A DNA stretch of 58,824 bases from Candidatus Woesearchaeota archaeon (GTDB taxonomy: Archaea; Nanobdellota; Nanobdellia; Woesearchaeales; ARS49): the NCBI GenBank assembly GCA_016929895.1, contig JAFGHW010000017.1, positions 1-58,824 on the forward strand, written 5' to 3'. The notes under the pieces were generated by a model. The model worked only from the letters and a program-made list of their open reading frames with translations. It made no database searches and was not told the DNA's origin. A program made the position numbers and the translations under genes. Below are positions 41,702 through 50,150 of the stretch, piece by piece (the first letter of the stretch is position 1; each line of letters opens with the position of its first letter).

Positions 41702-42262
41702 ATGACTTTTGAATTAGACAAAAAAAACATTTTAGGAAAAGTAGACAAATCACAAAAAGGAAAAATAGACACAGGAATAAAAGAAATATGCGATTTGATA
41801 AATAATAATAAAAACTATTATACAACTTCATCTTGTTCTGGTAGAATTGTTTTATTAGAAGCAGATTCAAATAAGAAAAACAAAGCAAAATGGTTGTTTG
41901 TTTCACACGAATCAACTGATTTTGAATCGATTTCCAAAAAATTAGATTCAAAATCAGAAGTATGGCTTCGCCAGGAAGGAGCAATATTACACATTTGCTG
42001 CAAGGATTTAGAAAGTGCAGAGAAATTAATCAATTTAGTTAAATCAATTGGATTTAAAAGAGCAGGAATGATTTCTATAAATAAACGATTTGTTGTTGAA
42101 ATAATAAGCTCAGAACATTTATGCGCTCCTGTGATAAAAAAAGGAAAAAAAATTGTTACAGATGAATATTTTTCTGTTTTGATTTCAGAAGCGAATAAGA
42201 AGATAAGGAAGAATAAGGAGAAACTGGAGCATTTAAAGACAAACTTAGAAACCTTTAAATAA
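41702..42262 (+). CDS. taw3: tRNA wybutosine-synthesis methyltransferase Taw3 (TYW3 family)
   Basis: A 186-residue enzyme that methylates the tricyclic wyosine intermediate at G37 of tRNA-Phe using S-adenosylmethionine. Family hallmarks are YTTSSCSGR near residue 40, the WLFVSHE strand, WLRQEGAILHI, and SSEHLCAPV near 140, followed by a Lys-rich helix. In archaea it acts after Taw1 and Taw2, which are not in this window. A TATA-like element near 41668-41680 predicts a leaderless start. Confidence 0.88.
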   Translation: MTFELDKKNILGKVDKSQKGKIDTGIKEICDLINNNKNYYTTSSCSGRIVLLEADSNKKNKAKWLFVSHESTDFESISKKLDSKSEVWLRQEGAILHICCKDLESAEKLINLVKSIGFKRAGMISINKRFVVEIISSEHLCAPVIKKGKKIVTDEYFSVLISEANKKIRKNKEKLEHLKTNLETFK

Positions 42263-42283
42263 TCCTCTCCAATTAACTTATTA

Positions 42284-42409
42284 ATGAGAGTGAAGATGTT
42301 TAAAGAAGTAAAGGATTCTTGCTTTGGAAAAAAATACCAAACAAGCGAGCAATGCGAGCATTGCTGGATAACAAATGCATGCCTGATATGTTTTCGAAAC
42401 AAAAAATAA
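42284..42409 (+). CDS. Small Cys-rich zinc-finger-like protein (41 aa)
   Basis: A 41-residue frame with Cys13, Cys24, Cys27, Cys33 and Cys36; CEHC and CLIC are two CxxC pairs five residues apart, a possible small zinc or Fe-S knuckle. A TATA element CTTTAAATAA at about 42253-42262 lies 24 or so bases before the ATG, fitting a leaderless mRNA. It follows taw3 on the same strand and ends four bases before the convergent lamin-tail gene. The Cys spacing and promoter argue that it is real. Function unknown. Confidence 0.55.
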   Translation: MRVKMFKEVKDSCFGKKYQTSEQCEHCWITNACLICFRNKK

Positions 42410-42413
42410 AAAT

Positions 42414-43532
42414 TTATTCTGCGGTAATTGTTATTAAACTTTGATAACTGCCTAATTCGGTTTCTTCAGGTATTTCTATTTTGAAATGCAAACCAGAAGA
42501 TTTTCCTGCAGGAATCTCAAATTGCTCTGAAAACCCGACAAAATCATCATTGTTAAGGCTGAATTGGAACAGAGATTTGTCTAATTCATCTGTAATTAAA
42601 TCTAATGAAAAAACCAAATCTGTATTTCCATTGTTTATTATTCTTGCCTTATTTGAAGCAATACTAGAACTTCCTGGAACAACATTAAAACTAATTTTAT
42701 CTGAAATAACTTTAAACGATTTTAATTCTTTAATTTCAAATCCTAACTTGCTGTTATCTGAAAACAAAATCGAATAATTGCCTGGAGATTTATAATATGG
42801 GACAGAGAAAACTGCTTCAAAACTATTATTATCAACTTTTTCCATAACCTTAGTTGTATCAAAGAGAGTAGCAGTCATTAATTCACCTGCACGAACATGA
42901 ATAGTTGTATTTGTACCTGCACTTGGCGTAATACTGCCGCTCTCTAAGATATAAGCAGAACTTTGCGAAGAATCTGTGACATTAACCTCTATACTAATCA
43001 CATTATCACCGAAAAAATCCGGCTCTGCAATTATAAAATCATTAGAATTATCTTTTGTTGAATCTATTCTTAATAATGCCTTACTTTGCGGCGCATCATT
43101 ACAAGGAGTTCCTGCAAATAAATTATTGTCAATATTATCTGGATTTCCCCAGCCAACTGCGTCCACTATTTCTCCTGAAGAGTTAATCAGAGCAATACCT
43201 GAATCCTCATTATTCAAAGTAATAGGGGTCATAAAATCAGCAGACCTCCAGTTAAGATTATCTTTTCTCTCGTCCCACATATTGTCTGCCAAAAGAAAAT
43301 AGCCATTAGCAGGAATAGTGGAGTTGGCTGGAAAAATCGCGTCCTTCATAGAAGACTCTGTGGCGACAATCCAGCCAGAGATGTCTATATCAAAGGGGTG
43401 CGGGTTATAGAACTCAATAGACTCTCCGCCACTCTCACTATTTGCCGGGTCGTAGAAAATCTGATAAATTTCAACAGCTGAGACAAGATTAGGAAGGAGC
43501 AGGACCAAAAGGATTAATAATATTTTTTTCAT
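42414..43532 (-). CDS. Exported lamin-tail-domain protein
   Basis: A 372-residue secreted protein. A signal peptide (1-19) leads into a lamin-tail domain (about 20-135), an Ig-like fold seen in many archaeal and bacterial envelope proteins and nucleases; typical phrases are IEFYNPHPFDIDISGW and IPANGYFLLAD. The rest (about 175-372) forms beta-rich domains resembling NEW3/COG1361-type modules. No nuclease motif and no C-terminal membrane helix are seen. A strong Shine-Dalgarno site (GAGGTGA) precedes the ATG. Confidence 0.85.
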   Translation of the reverse strand: MKKILLILLVLLLPNLVSAVEIYQIFYDPANSESGGESIEFYNPHPFDIDISGWIVATESSMKDAIFPANSTIPANGYFLLADNMWDERKDNLNWRSADFMTPITLNNEDSGIALINSSGEIVDAVGWGNPDNIDNNLFAGTPCNDAPQSKALLRIDSTKDNSNDFIIAEPDFFGDNVISIEVNVTDSSQSSAYILESGSITPSAGTNTTIHVRAGELMTATLFDTTKVMEKVDNNSFEAVFSVPYYKSPGNYSILFSDNSKLGFEIKELKSFKVISDKISFNVVPGSSSIASNKARIINNGNTDLVFSLDLITDELDKSLFQFSLNNDDFVGFSEQFEIPAGKSSGLHFKIEIPEETELGSYQSLITITAE

Positions 43533-43689
43533 TTGGATTCACCTCAAAAATTAAAGAAGGTAAACTGATTAAAAAGCATATCTGAAGAAAAATCGGAAAA
43601 CGGATGGTGGAATCGGATAAAGTTATGAAGATTTTGAATAAAAATCACAAATCAAAAGAAAAAATAAAATAAATCCGAATTATTCGGAA

Positions 43690-45078
43690 TTATTCCTCGT
43701 CCAGAGGTCTTCTGAACAATACAATCAGCAGTACAATAACGATTACTGCCAATAGAACACTAATTCCTGCTAAAAGCCAGATATAAGCAGGGCTGTCCTT
43801 GAATGAAGAAGCACTTGAGCTTCTTACCCTGGCAGTAGTTGTTGCTCCAGTTGTTACAGGGACATCTGTAGTTGTGACAGTTGTTGTGTCTGTAGTTGTA
43901 TCAACAGCAGTTGTAGTGTCTTCTGCCACTTCACATTTCTCAACAACAAAATCAAACCTTTTAGTGTTACTCAAAGCAGTTGTATCAAACAAAGTGTTTA
44001 ACTCAACTGTGTAAACTCTGGATTCAGTTCCTTTGGGTATAGTAAATGTAAAGGAAATGCTTTCATCATCATCTTCATCAAGCTCGATATTTGACTTTTT
44101 TTCTTCTAAACCCAATTCTTCAATAGTTGCTCTAGCAACAACTTCTTCTTCATCTCGTTTGCCAAGATTAACCAGCCTGGCATCCAAGCTAATTCTTCTG
44201 TCCTGGCAATTATCAAACTGAACAGGACTTAATGAAGCAGACTTTATCTGGATATCATGCTTAAGTCTTTCAACTTCAAACTTGACTTCCCACATTTCAC
44301 CATGGTAAGCTCCATTTTCATCAACGCCATATACACGGATTTCAATAGGGTATTTTCCTTCCTCTGTATCTTCTTCAATCTCAAAATCAAAAGTCATCTC
44401 ATCCTTGTCATCTGCATCAAGACTTGTATCATCGTCTTCATCCAAGTCTAAATCACTATCCATGCTCTCGACCTCAACATATACTGGGTCAAATTCAACA
44501 TCGCCAATCCTTAAATCATCTCTGTCATTATCATTGAATAAATTTTCAAACTCAACTGTGATAGAACATGCCATATCAGGAGACAATTCCTCAAATTCTT
44601 CTTTGTCATCCAGTCTTTCTGATTTGTCGCCGCAAACAGCATTAATCTTTTTAATTTTTAACTGATTGACTGCCTGCATGTTTAAATCAGCAGTAGATTC
44701 AATAGAACCAGATACTGCTTTAACAGTTCCTGCCTTAAAGGGGGTTTGTTTTAAAAAATCAGAATCACCTGATTGCTTAACAACAGCATCAAATGAAACA
44801 GGAATATCGCCTGTAACAGTAACAGTCTGAACTGCTCCTGAAGCTAAGTCAAAAGTAGCAGGATCAAACCTCACATTATACCTGGAATCACCTGCAAAAG
44901 ACATCACAACATTAGATAATGCAGTTCCTCCATCATTAGTAACAGTAACTGTTGTTGAAACATTACTAACACGGTCCTGATCTGAATTGCCTATGGTCCC
45001 TACGCTTACTTGCAGAGCGCTAACTCCTGCAGCAAATAAAACAGCAAAAACCAATAGCATTATTATGGTTTTTTTCAT
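43690..45078 (-). CDS. Putative S-layer/surface glycoprotein
   Basis: A 462-residue membrane-anchored surface protein. A signal peptide (1-21) is followed by NEW3-like beta domains, a very acidic Asp/Glu stretch (about 205-240) that may bind calcium or other cations, a Thr/Ser-rich stalk (about 395-425) that is a good target for O-glycosylation, a membrane helix (about 434-456) and a short tail RRPLDEE. A GGGGGAGA Shine-Dalgarno sequence and a TATA box near 45126-45136 give a leader of about 30 bases. The layout is that of an abundant envelope protein, perhaps the main S-layer subunit. Confidence 0.75.
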   Translation of the reverse strand: MKKTIIMLLVFAVLFAAGVSALQVSVGTIGNSDQDRVSNVSTTVTVTNDGGTALSNVVMSFAGDSRYNVRFDPATFDLASGAVQTVTVTGDIPVSFDAVVKQSGDSDFLKQTPFKAGTVKAVSGSIESTADLNMQAVNQLKIKKINAVCGDKSERLDDKEEFEELSPDMACSITVEFENLFNDNDRDDLRIGDVEFDPVYVEVESMDSDLDLDEDDDTSLDADDKDEMTFDFEIEEDTEEGKYPIEIRVYGVDENGAYHGEMWEVKFEVERLKHDIQIKSASLSPVQFDNCQDRRISLDARLVNLGKRDEEEVVARATIEELGLEEKKSNIELDEDDDESISFTFTIPKGTESRVYTVELNTLFDTTALSNTKRFDFVVEKCEVAEDTTTAVDTTTDTTTVTTTDVPVTTGATTTARVRSSSASSFKDSPAYIWLLAGISVLLAVIVIVLLIVLFRRPLDEE

Positions 45079-45196
45079 ATTGAATCTCCCCCAATATCAT
45101 GTGTTATTAGTCTAGAGTAGTTACGTTATATATAAAGTTTTTGGTTTTATCTAGGTTGGAAACTATATTTTAGAAAATATAAGAAGAAAGAAAAAT

Positions 45197-45493
45197 TTAC
45201 TCTTTTTTGCCTGCCAATAAGATAACTGCTACTAATGCGATTGCTGCAACAACCATTACAATGCCTGTAGACAATGGGGGCATGGACAAAACCGAGCTGC
45301 CAACGCCGGCTGCAACACCGCCAGTCATTGTTCTATACCCATAGTAAATCAGTAAAATAGCTAAAACAATAACTATCAAGGCAGCAATAATTGCAAAATT
45401 ATTCTTTTTAACAGGTCCTGTGCTTTTTGCAGGGGTTAATCTAATAGTCGCGGGCTTAAATTTCTTAACCTTTTTACGCTTTTTCTTGGCCAT
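45197..45493 (-). CDS. Small membrane protein with two transmembrane helices
   Basis: A 98-residue protein: a Lys-rich cytoplasmic start (MAKKKRKKVKKF), one membrane helix (about 33-53), a short Gly/Ser-rich external loop and a second helix (about 73-93), ending KKE. The ATG at 45493 is preceded by AGGTGAT; an upstream ATG at 45526 would add 11 residues and lacks such a site. It lies next to the S-layer-like gene and may help in envelope assembly, which is inference. Confidence 0.65.
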   Translation of the reverse strand: MAKKKRKKVKKFKPATIRLTPAKSTGPVKKNNFAIIAALIVIVLAILLIYYGYRTMTGGVAAGVGSSVLSMPPLSTGIVMVVAAIALVAVILLAGKKE

Positions 45494-45535
45494 AGTATCA
45501 CCTTTAATATACCCAGAATTCCGCATATATAAATT

Positions 45536-45898
45536 TTACTTTTTTTCCTGCACTTCTTCAGCTATTTCTGTAATATCTTCAACTTCTTCAATATCTTCCT
45601 TTAATTCATCGCTTTTCTTTTTAATCTTCTTAAAATGCTCTTTGTCCTGATGACTCTCTTTCTCGTCTTCAATAAGTTCTTTTTTAATCTCTTCAAGCTC
45701 GTTTTTAAGCTCTTCAATCTTTTCATCTTCTTTGAATTCGTTTTTCATCATTTCACCTATTGATTTATTATCTTCGCTACCAGAAGTTTCAATAATTTCT
45801 TTAGCCCGTGCAGTAGCCTCTTCAATAGACCCAGCCATATGCAAGTCCTTTAACTGCTGAGCAAGTTTTCTTATTTTTTCCTCTTTTGACTCCTTCAT
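45536..45898 (-). CDS. Small charged coiled-coil protein
   Basis: A 120-residue protein composed almost wholly of Glu, Lys, Asp, Ile and Leu. A short first helix (1-45) is followed by a long heptad coiled coil (about 55-118). No family recognised. It stands between two membrane-protein genes on the same strand. Its bias makes similarity-based assignment unreliable. Confidence 0.6.
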   Translation of the reverse strand: MKESKEEKIRKLAQQLKDLHMAGSIEEATARAKEIIETSGSEDNKSIGEMMKNEFKEDEKIEELKNELEEIKKELIEDEKESHQDKEHFKKIKKKSDELKEDIEEVEDITEIAEEVQEKK

Positions 45899-45924
45899 AA
45901 AAATAAGTTAAGCCAGCAAATATA

Positions 45925-46707
45925 TTAATCTTTTGAATGCTTTCTCTTGAGCTTGCTGAAATGCAAAAGAGATACAAATGTTATGGACAGAATTAACCAC
46001 GCAACTAATGGAACCAAGTATATGTTTAAATTCCAAAATGAAAACAAAGAAACCATCCATTTTGCGTATATTGCTGAAGACACTACTTCAACTAAAATAA
46101 TCAGAGTAGAGGTATAATAAGCAGACTTAACACATGTTTTCCAAGGCTGGCTAAACCTTGTCAAATCAGCCATTAAAAAAACAATAGTCCCGATTAACAC
46201 AGCAAACAAGAAATACTTTAACCAAAAACTTCCAAATGTAAAAAAAACCAAAGAAGGCAGAATAAAAATAAAAAAATAAATTATCAGCCTGCTAACAACA
46301 GGCTTATCCATCTGCTTAATCTGATTCAAAGGAATCTCTTTTCTGCCTGCAAAAAATTTGTAAAACAAAGAGTCCCTAGTTATAGTAATCCTTTCTTTAT
46401 TGGGAATAACCTCGCTGCCAGTAGCATCTATAACAATTAAAGGCTCTTTTGCAGGGATTCTGATAGATTCTGACTGCGAAACAATTCCTGTAACAGAAAA
46501 AGAATCAAATTTGGATAACTGGTCCTGAATCTCTGATTTAAGAGTAACAAGTTTAGGAACCAGCAAAATTGCCATTATTATATATGCAATAGCCAATATT
46601 TTGGTGAAATATTTTACACTGTCCCAAAAAGGAGCATTGATTAATTTGTTAAATTCCCTGGGGTCAAATGCATGAAAGACTTGTTTACTGAACTTTTCAA
46701 AACGCAT
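45925..46707 (-). CDS. DUF1189-like membrane protein
   Basis: A 260-residue protein with an N-terminal membrane helix (about 37-55), an extracellular beta-rich region (about 60-140) and four further helices (about 145-255). This layout, with the SFWLKYFLFAV and YYTSTLIIL segments, resembles the DUF1189 family of unknown function. The ATG at 46707 lies about 26 bases from the TATA box ATTTATATA (minus strand, near 46730-46738), fitting a leaderless mRNA; an ATG at 46716 is closer to that box and less likely. Confidence 0.65.
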   Translation of the reverse strand: MRFEKFSKQVFHAFDPREFNKLINAPFWDSVKYFTKILAIAYIIMAILLVPKLVTLKSEIQDQLSKFDSFSVTGIVSQSESIRIPAKEPLIVIDATGSEVIPNKERITITRDSLFYKFFAGRKEIPLNQIKQMDKPVVSRLIIYFFIFILPSLVFFTFGSFWLKYFLFAVLIGTIVFLMADLTRFSQPWKTCVKSAYYTSTLIILVEVVSSAIYAKWMVSLFSFWNLNIYLVPLVAWLILSITFVSLLHFSKLKRKHSKD

Positions 46708-46782
46708 GCTTGTCATCTATACTAACTAGTATATAAATATTACTCGCGAAACTTTTTAAAGAATCTCTAATTTCAAGGCAAG

Positions 46783-47298
46783 ATGATTGGTGAAATAATC
46801 CGAGATTTGTATAACCGTTCTGGAGAAGATTTTGATAAAAGATATCATAACAGAACCTCTTTTAATTTTGATGGATATTCCTTAAATAAAATAAATTTAG
46901 AAAAAATTGATGAATCAAATAAAAAACCCCGGGTGTTGAATATTAAAAATAAAAATAATCATCACTTAGAATTTGATGTGACTGCTGATGGCAAAGAAAG
47001 CCTCCTTGAAATATATCTTTATCAGGATGAAGTGCGCGATATTACGCGAACCTTAGTTGAAACACAAAAAACATCTCGCGGCGATAAATATAAATCTTTT
47101 ATTCGCAGAGTAATAAAAAGATTAAGCAAAGCAAATTTTTCCAGAGGGTATGAAGGTTCAGTAATTATACCCATCTCTAAAAAAGATAGCGCGCATGTTG
47201 CAAGAGTAATTCATAAATTATACGAAACTAATAATATAGATATATTAAATCAGCATCCGAGTTCATCGCGCAGTCAATGGAAAAGCAAGTGGACATAA
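46783..47298 (+). CDS. Uncharacterised 171-residue basic protein
   Basis: A soluble protein, Lys/Arg-rich in its C-terminal half. A BRE/TATA pair (CGAAA then CTTTTTAAAG, 46744-46759) at leaderless spacing supports the start. It uses GAT, TTT, CGC and GCG codons more freely than neighbouring genes, which prefer A-ending codons, so it may have been gained recently. Its last 71 bases overlap the end of the convergent methyltransferase gene. Confidence 0.6.
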   Translation: MIGEIIRDLYNRSGEDFDKRYHNRTSFNFDGYSLNKINLEKIDESNKKPRVLNIKNKNNHHLEFDVTADGKESLLEIYLYQDEVRDITRTLVETQKTSRGDKYKSFIRRVIKRLSKANFSRGYEGSVIIPISKKDSAHVARVIHKLYETNNIDILNQHPSSSRSQWKSKWT

Positions 47299-47701
47299 TC
47301 TCCTTAATCAATTCAAGCTTATTTGACTTCTTAAGAACACTGAATGCAAATTTATGCTTTCCAACTCTTTTGATTTCTTTCAAACCCTTTTCAATATCCT
47401 TGAAATTATGAATAGATGTGACTGCGATTACGATGTCGAAAGAATTATCAAGGAAAGGCAAGGATTCTGCGCATGCCTTTACTGTCTTGAAAGGACACTG
47501 CTTTAACAATTCTTCAGACGGGTCAATGCCAGTAATATCACAATCAAAAACCTTGGCTGACAAACCTGTTCCGCAACCAACATCCAATAATTTATCTGTT
47601 TTTTTAACTTTTAATTTTTCTGCGATAATCCTGAGTTTTTTTAACTGCTCATCTCCATGAAGCTCGTTATATCCCTTAGCTATTTCATCATAATATCCCA
47701 T
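47228..47701 (-). CDS. Class I SAM-dependent methyltransferase
   Basis: A 157-residue protein with the S-adenosylmethionine-binding core: motif I LLDVGCGTG near residue 43, Asp in ITGIDPS, and LPFLDNSFDIVIAV as motif III/IV, as in the Methyltransf_11 family. The substrate is unknown. The frame extends upstream to 47893, but that part overlaps the divergent PLP gene and lacks family similarity, so the ATG at 47701 (MGYYDEIAKGYNELH) was chosen. The C-terminus is short and shares 71 bases with the convergent gene; it may be a natural small form or slightly truncated. Confidence 0.82.
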   Translation of the reverse strand: MGYYDEIAKGYNELHGDEQLKKLRIIAEKLKVKKTDKLLDVGCGTGLSAKVFDCDITGIDPSEELLKQCPFKTVKACAESLPFLDNSFDIVIAVTSIHNFKDIEKGLKEIKRVGKHKFAFSVLKKSNKLELIKEIMSTCFSIDCAMNSDADLIYLYY

Positions 47702-47729
47702 AAACTTTATTAAGCAATAAAAGTTTATA

Positions 47730-48515
47730 ATGCTTATGGAAGCCACTGAGAAACTATACGAATTATTCCGAAAAAACAACATCAAACTGGTTGAAAGCGG
47801 AGACCATGCAATACTATCAGTCTTGAGATATGCAAAAGCAATAGGCAAAGAAAAAGTACTAATACAAGACCAAGGAGGATGGCTGACATACAAAGACTAT
47901 CCCAAAAAAGCAGAATTAGAACTAATTGAATTAAAAACAGACTATGGCTTAATTGATTTAGACGATTTGCGAATTAAAGCAGACGGCAAATCAGTTTTAT
48001 TAGTCAATTCCCTTAACGGATATTTCTCAGAACAACCAATGGAAGAGATTAAGAAAGTTTGTTCAGACAAAAACTGTCTTTTGATTAATGATGCATCAGG
48101 CTCAGTAGGAACAGAGCCGGCATCAATTGGAGACATAATCATTTGCAGTTTTGGAAAAGACAAACCAATTAATCTGCACTACGGAGGAAGTATAGCGTAT
48201 GATGAAGGGGATTTTGCAGGAGAATTCAACCTCAAAAAATTAGACTTGTTAAACGAAGAACTAGACAAGCTTTTTTTCAGGCTCCAAAAATGGAATGAAA
48301 TCAACAGAAAAATAAAACAAGAGCTAAAAGATTTTGATATAATCCACAGAAATAAAAAAGGAATAAACATTATTGTGCAATTTGAAAACGATTCTGAGAA
48401 GCAAAAAATAATTGATTATTGTTGTAATAATAAATACGAATATACATTATGCCCGCGCTATATCAGAGTCAAAGAAAAAGCTGTTTCTATAGAAGTTAAA
48501 AAAGTCAAGATTTAA
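47730..48515 (+). CDS. Small PLP-dependent enzyme, DegT/DnrJ-like fold
   Basis: A 261-residue fold-type I PLP protein, about 100 residues shorter than typical DegT/DnrJ/EryC1 aminotransferases. LLINDASGSVG supplies the Asp that contacts the PLP ring nitrogen, and in CSFGKDKPINLHYGG the second Lys aligns with the catalytic Lys of the family SFxxxK motif, keeping the GG that follows. The small domain is reduced. It may act on a nucleotide sugar or an amino acid, but the reaction is unknown. ATG codons at 47730 and 47736 are both possible. It diverges from the methyltransferase gene with a very short gap. Confidence 0.7.
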   Translation: MLMEATEKLYELFRKNNIKLVESGDHAILSVLRYAKAIGKEKVLIQDQGGWLTYKDYPKKAELELIELKTDYGLIDLDDLRIKADGKSVLLVNSLNGYFSEQPMEEIKKVCSDKNCLLINDASGSVGTEPASIGDIIICSFGKDKPINLHYGGSIAYDEGDFAGEFNLKKLDLLNEELDKLFFRLQKWNEINRKIKQELKDFDIIHRNKKGINIIVQFENDSEKQKIIDYCCNNKYEYTLCPRYIRVKEKAVSIEVKKVKI

Positions 48516-48541
48516 AAAGTATCCTGCTCTTATGAATTTGT

Positions 48542-49126
48542 ATGGGCAAAATAAAGAGAAAAACAAGCCATACTTTTAGAAGAAAAAAAATTCCTCAGTC
48601 TCATCATAGGCTGGACCATGCAAAGATGTCAAAACAAGAAGTAATATTCCTTGTTTGCAGAGTGGCATTGGACTATTCAACCCTGCAAGGCGAAGCTGCA
48701 ATAAGAGCAAGCGAACATTTACCAGTTTATCATATCTGGGAAAAAATATTTTATCATTCAAGACCAGTAGAAGACATGGGAATAGTATATGACCAAAAGA
48801 TTCAAAGACGATTTATATTCCCTGCGCATGCGAAAGATGGACAGATTATTATTGAAAAAGAGCCAACAATTTCGGTATTGATAGACGGCAATGAAATAAA
48901 AGAAACAGTAGAGTTCAATCCTAAAGAAAAAAATGCGTTAGAAATAATGGTTAATGAGGTTTCCAGACGCTTATTAACTTCTAATACAAATTTTGTTGAA
49001 AGAGAACTAACAAACAGAGCCAAAACCATGCTAAAACAAAACTTCAGCCAGGAATTAATATACGAATTAAACAAGAAATATTTATACCTGGAAAAACTAA
49101 GTATAAGACTTCCAATATTTGTTTAA
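48542..49126 (+). CDS. Uncharacterised 194-residue protein with basic N-terminus
   Basis: The first ~28 residues are rich in Lys, Arg and His (TFRRKKIPQSHHRLDH), followed by a helical region and then a beta-containing region (about 85-125) and a long helix to the end. No family recognised. The TATA element near 48511-48520 fits the ATG at 48542. The basic lead suggests RNA or ribosome binding; if translation starts instead at the internal ATG at 48626, that lead is absent. Confidence 0.6.
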   Translation: MGKIKRKTSHTFRRKKIPQSHHRLDHAKMSKQEVIFLVCRVALDYSTLQGEAAIRASEHLPVYHIWEKIFYHSRPVEDMGIVYDQKIQRRFIFPAHAKDGQIIIEKEPTISVLIDGNEIKETVEFNPKEKNALEIMVNEVSRRLLTSNTNFVERELTNRAKTMLKQNFSQELIYELNKKYLYLEKLSIRLPIFV

Positions 49127-49187
49127 TAAAAACAACCAAAACCCTTAAATATCCAGAAGAAAAATTTTCTCATGAGGTGACTTTAAT

Positions 49188-49604
49188 ATGAAATTATGTT
49201 TTCCAAACTCAATGGATGAATGCGTATATTTTACCAGAAGAAAATTAGGGGAAAAAGGCACTGCAGTTGCCTGGGTTTTCAAAGAAAAATGCCCAAAATG
49301 CAAAAAAGCATTAATGGGAAAACCCAAAGACGAAAAAACAGGCAAAATCAAAATAAGAGCAAGCGAATATGTCTGCTCTTCCTGCGGATACACAATGGAA
49401 AAAGGCGCATATGAAGACACCTTAACAGCAAACATACAATATACCTGTCCATATTGCGGTTATTCTGGCGAGCATCAAATGAGCTTTAAACGAAAAAAAG
49501 TACAAATGCTTGATGAAGAAGGAAAGAAAAAATCAGTAGATGCACTAAAATTCCAGTGCGCCAAATGCAAGAAAGACATTCTCATAACAAAAAAGATGAA
49601 GTAA
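49188..49604 (+). CDS. Zinc-ribbon protein with several CxxC pairs
   Basis: A 138-residue protein. CPKC (about 35-38) pairs with CSSC (about 63-66) and CPYC (about 87-90) with CAKC (near 126-129), giving two zinc ribbons; two further Cys are near the N-terminus. Such paired ribbons usually serve nucleic acid or protein binding. A strong Shine-Dalgarno site (GAGGTGA) precedes the ATG, and a TATA element lies near 49142-49153. The exact family is not identified. Confidence 0.75.
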   Translation: MKLCFPNSMDECVYFTRRKLGEKGTAVAWVFKEKCPKCKKALMGKPKDEKTGKIKIRASEYVCSSCGYTMEKGAYEDTLTANIQYTCPYCGYSGEHQMSFKRKKVQMLDEEGKKKSVDALKFQCAKCKKDILITKKMK

Positions 49605-49605
49605 A

Positions 49606-50058
49606 TTAATTTTTAGTAATTGCATCAATAATATTATTCAAATATTTTTCAAAACTTTCAGAAGTTCTATCAGAGACAGATTTGAAAAGACCCATTTTAA
49701 TCATTCTTTCCCATGTTAACTTTTCTAAAGGATGCTGTTTATCATCTGCATGCGGAGAAACAATATGAATGTATTTATCTTTTGCATTAGGCCATTCAGA
49801 ATACCGTTGAGCAAGATCAATGCCGCTTATAGTTTCATCGCTTATACGGACAGATTCATAACTTTCTTCTGATTCAAGAGAATAACCAAAAATAAAAACT
49901 TTTGCTTCGAATTCTCTTAACTTGACTCTTTCTCTTAAATCAGTAACAACCTCAACAGTATAACCTAAATCTCTAAGCATATCCACATAGGGCTTATCAT
50001 TAAAAGCATTATCCAAAACAAAAACATCAGTTGTTCTGCAATCATTCTCCCCAGCCAT
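49606..50058 (-). CDS. Pseudo-receiver (CheY-like) protein, tentative
   Basis: A 150-residue soluble protein whose strand order (VFVLDN, LGYTVEVVTD, AKVFIFGYS, GIDLAQRY, YIHIVSPHA) follows the response-regulator receiver fold. The phosphorylated Asp at the end of the third strand is not present there (FIFGY), and no output domain or kinase gene is nearby. If the fold call is right, it cannot work by ordinary phosphotransfer. It converges on the zinc-ribbon gene with one base between stops. Confidence 0.5.
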   Translation of the reverse strand: MAGENDCRTTDVFVLDNAFNDKPYVDMLRDLGYTVEVVTDLRERVKLREFEAKVFIFGYSLESEESYESVRISDETISGIDLAQRYSEWPNAKDKYIHIVSPHADDKQHPLEKLTWERMIKMGLFKSVSDRTSESFEKYLNNIIDAITKN

Positions 50059-50117
50059 GGATTTAGAAAAAAATTAATAGTTTATAAAATTTATGACACA
50101 TACATCTTGTTACAGCA

Positions 50118-50129
50118 AGATTTAAATAC
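50118..50129 (+). promoter_or_regulatory. metG TATA box
   Basis: GATTTAAATACG lies about 27 bases before the ATG at 50151, giving a leaderless mRNA. A short inverted repeat CTTG/CAAG stands just upstream. Confidence 0.5.
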
Positions 50130-50150
50130 GTTTATTCTTTAATTATCTAA

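Noticed and set aside
47702-47893. N-terminal extension of the methyltransferase
   Set aside because: It would overlap the divergent PLP gene and promoter, and the family similarity begins at the ATG at 47701.
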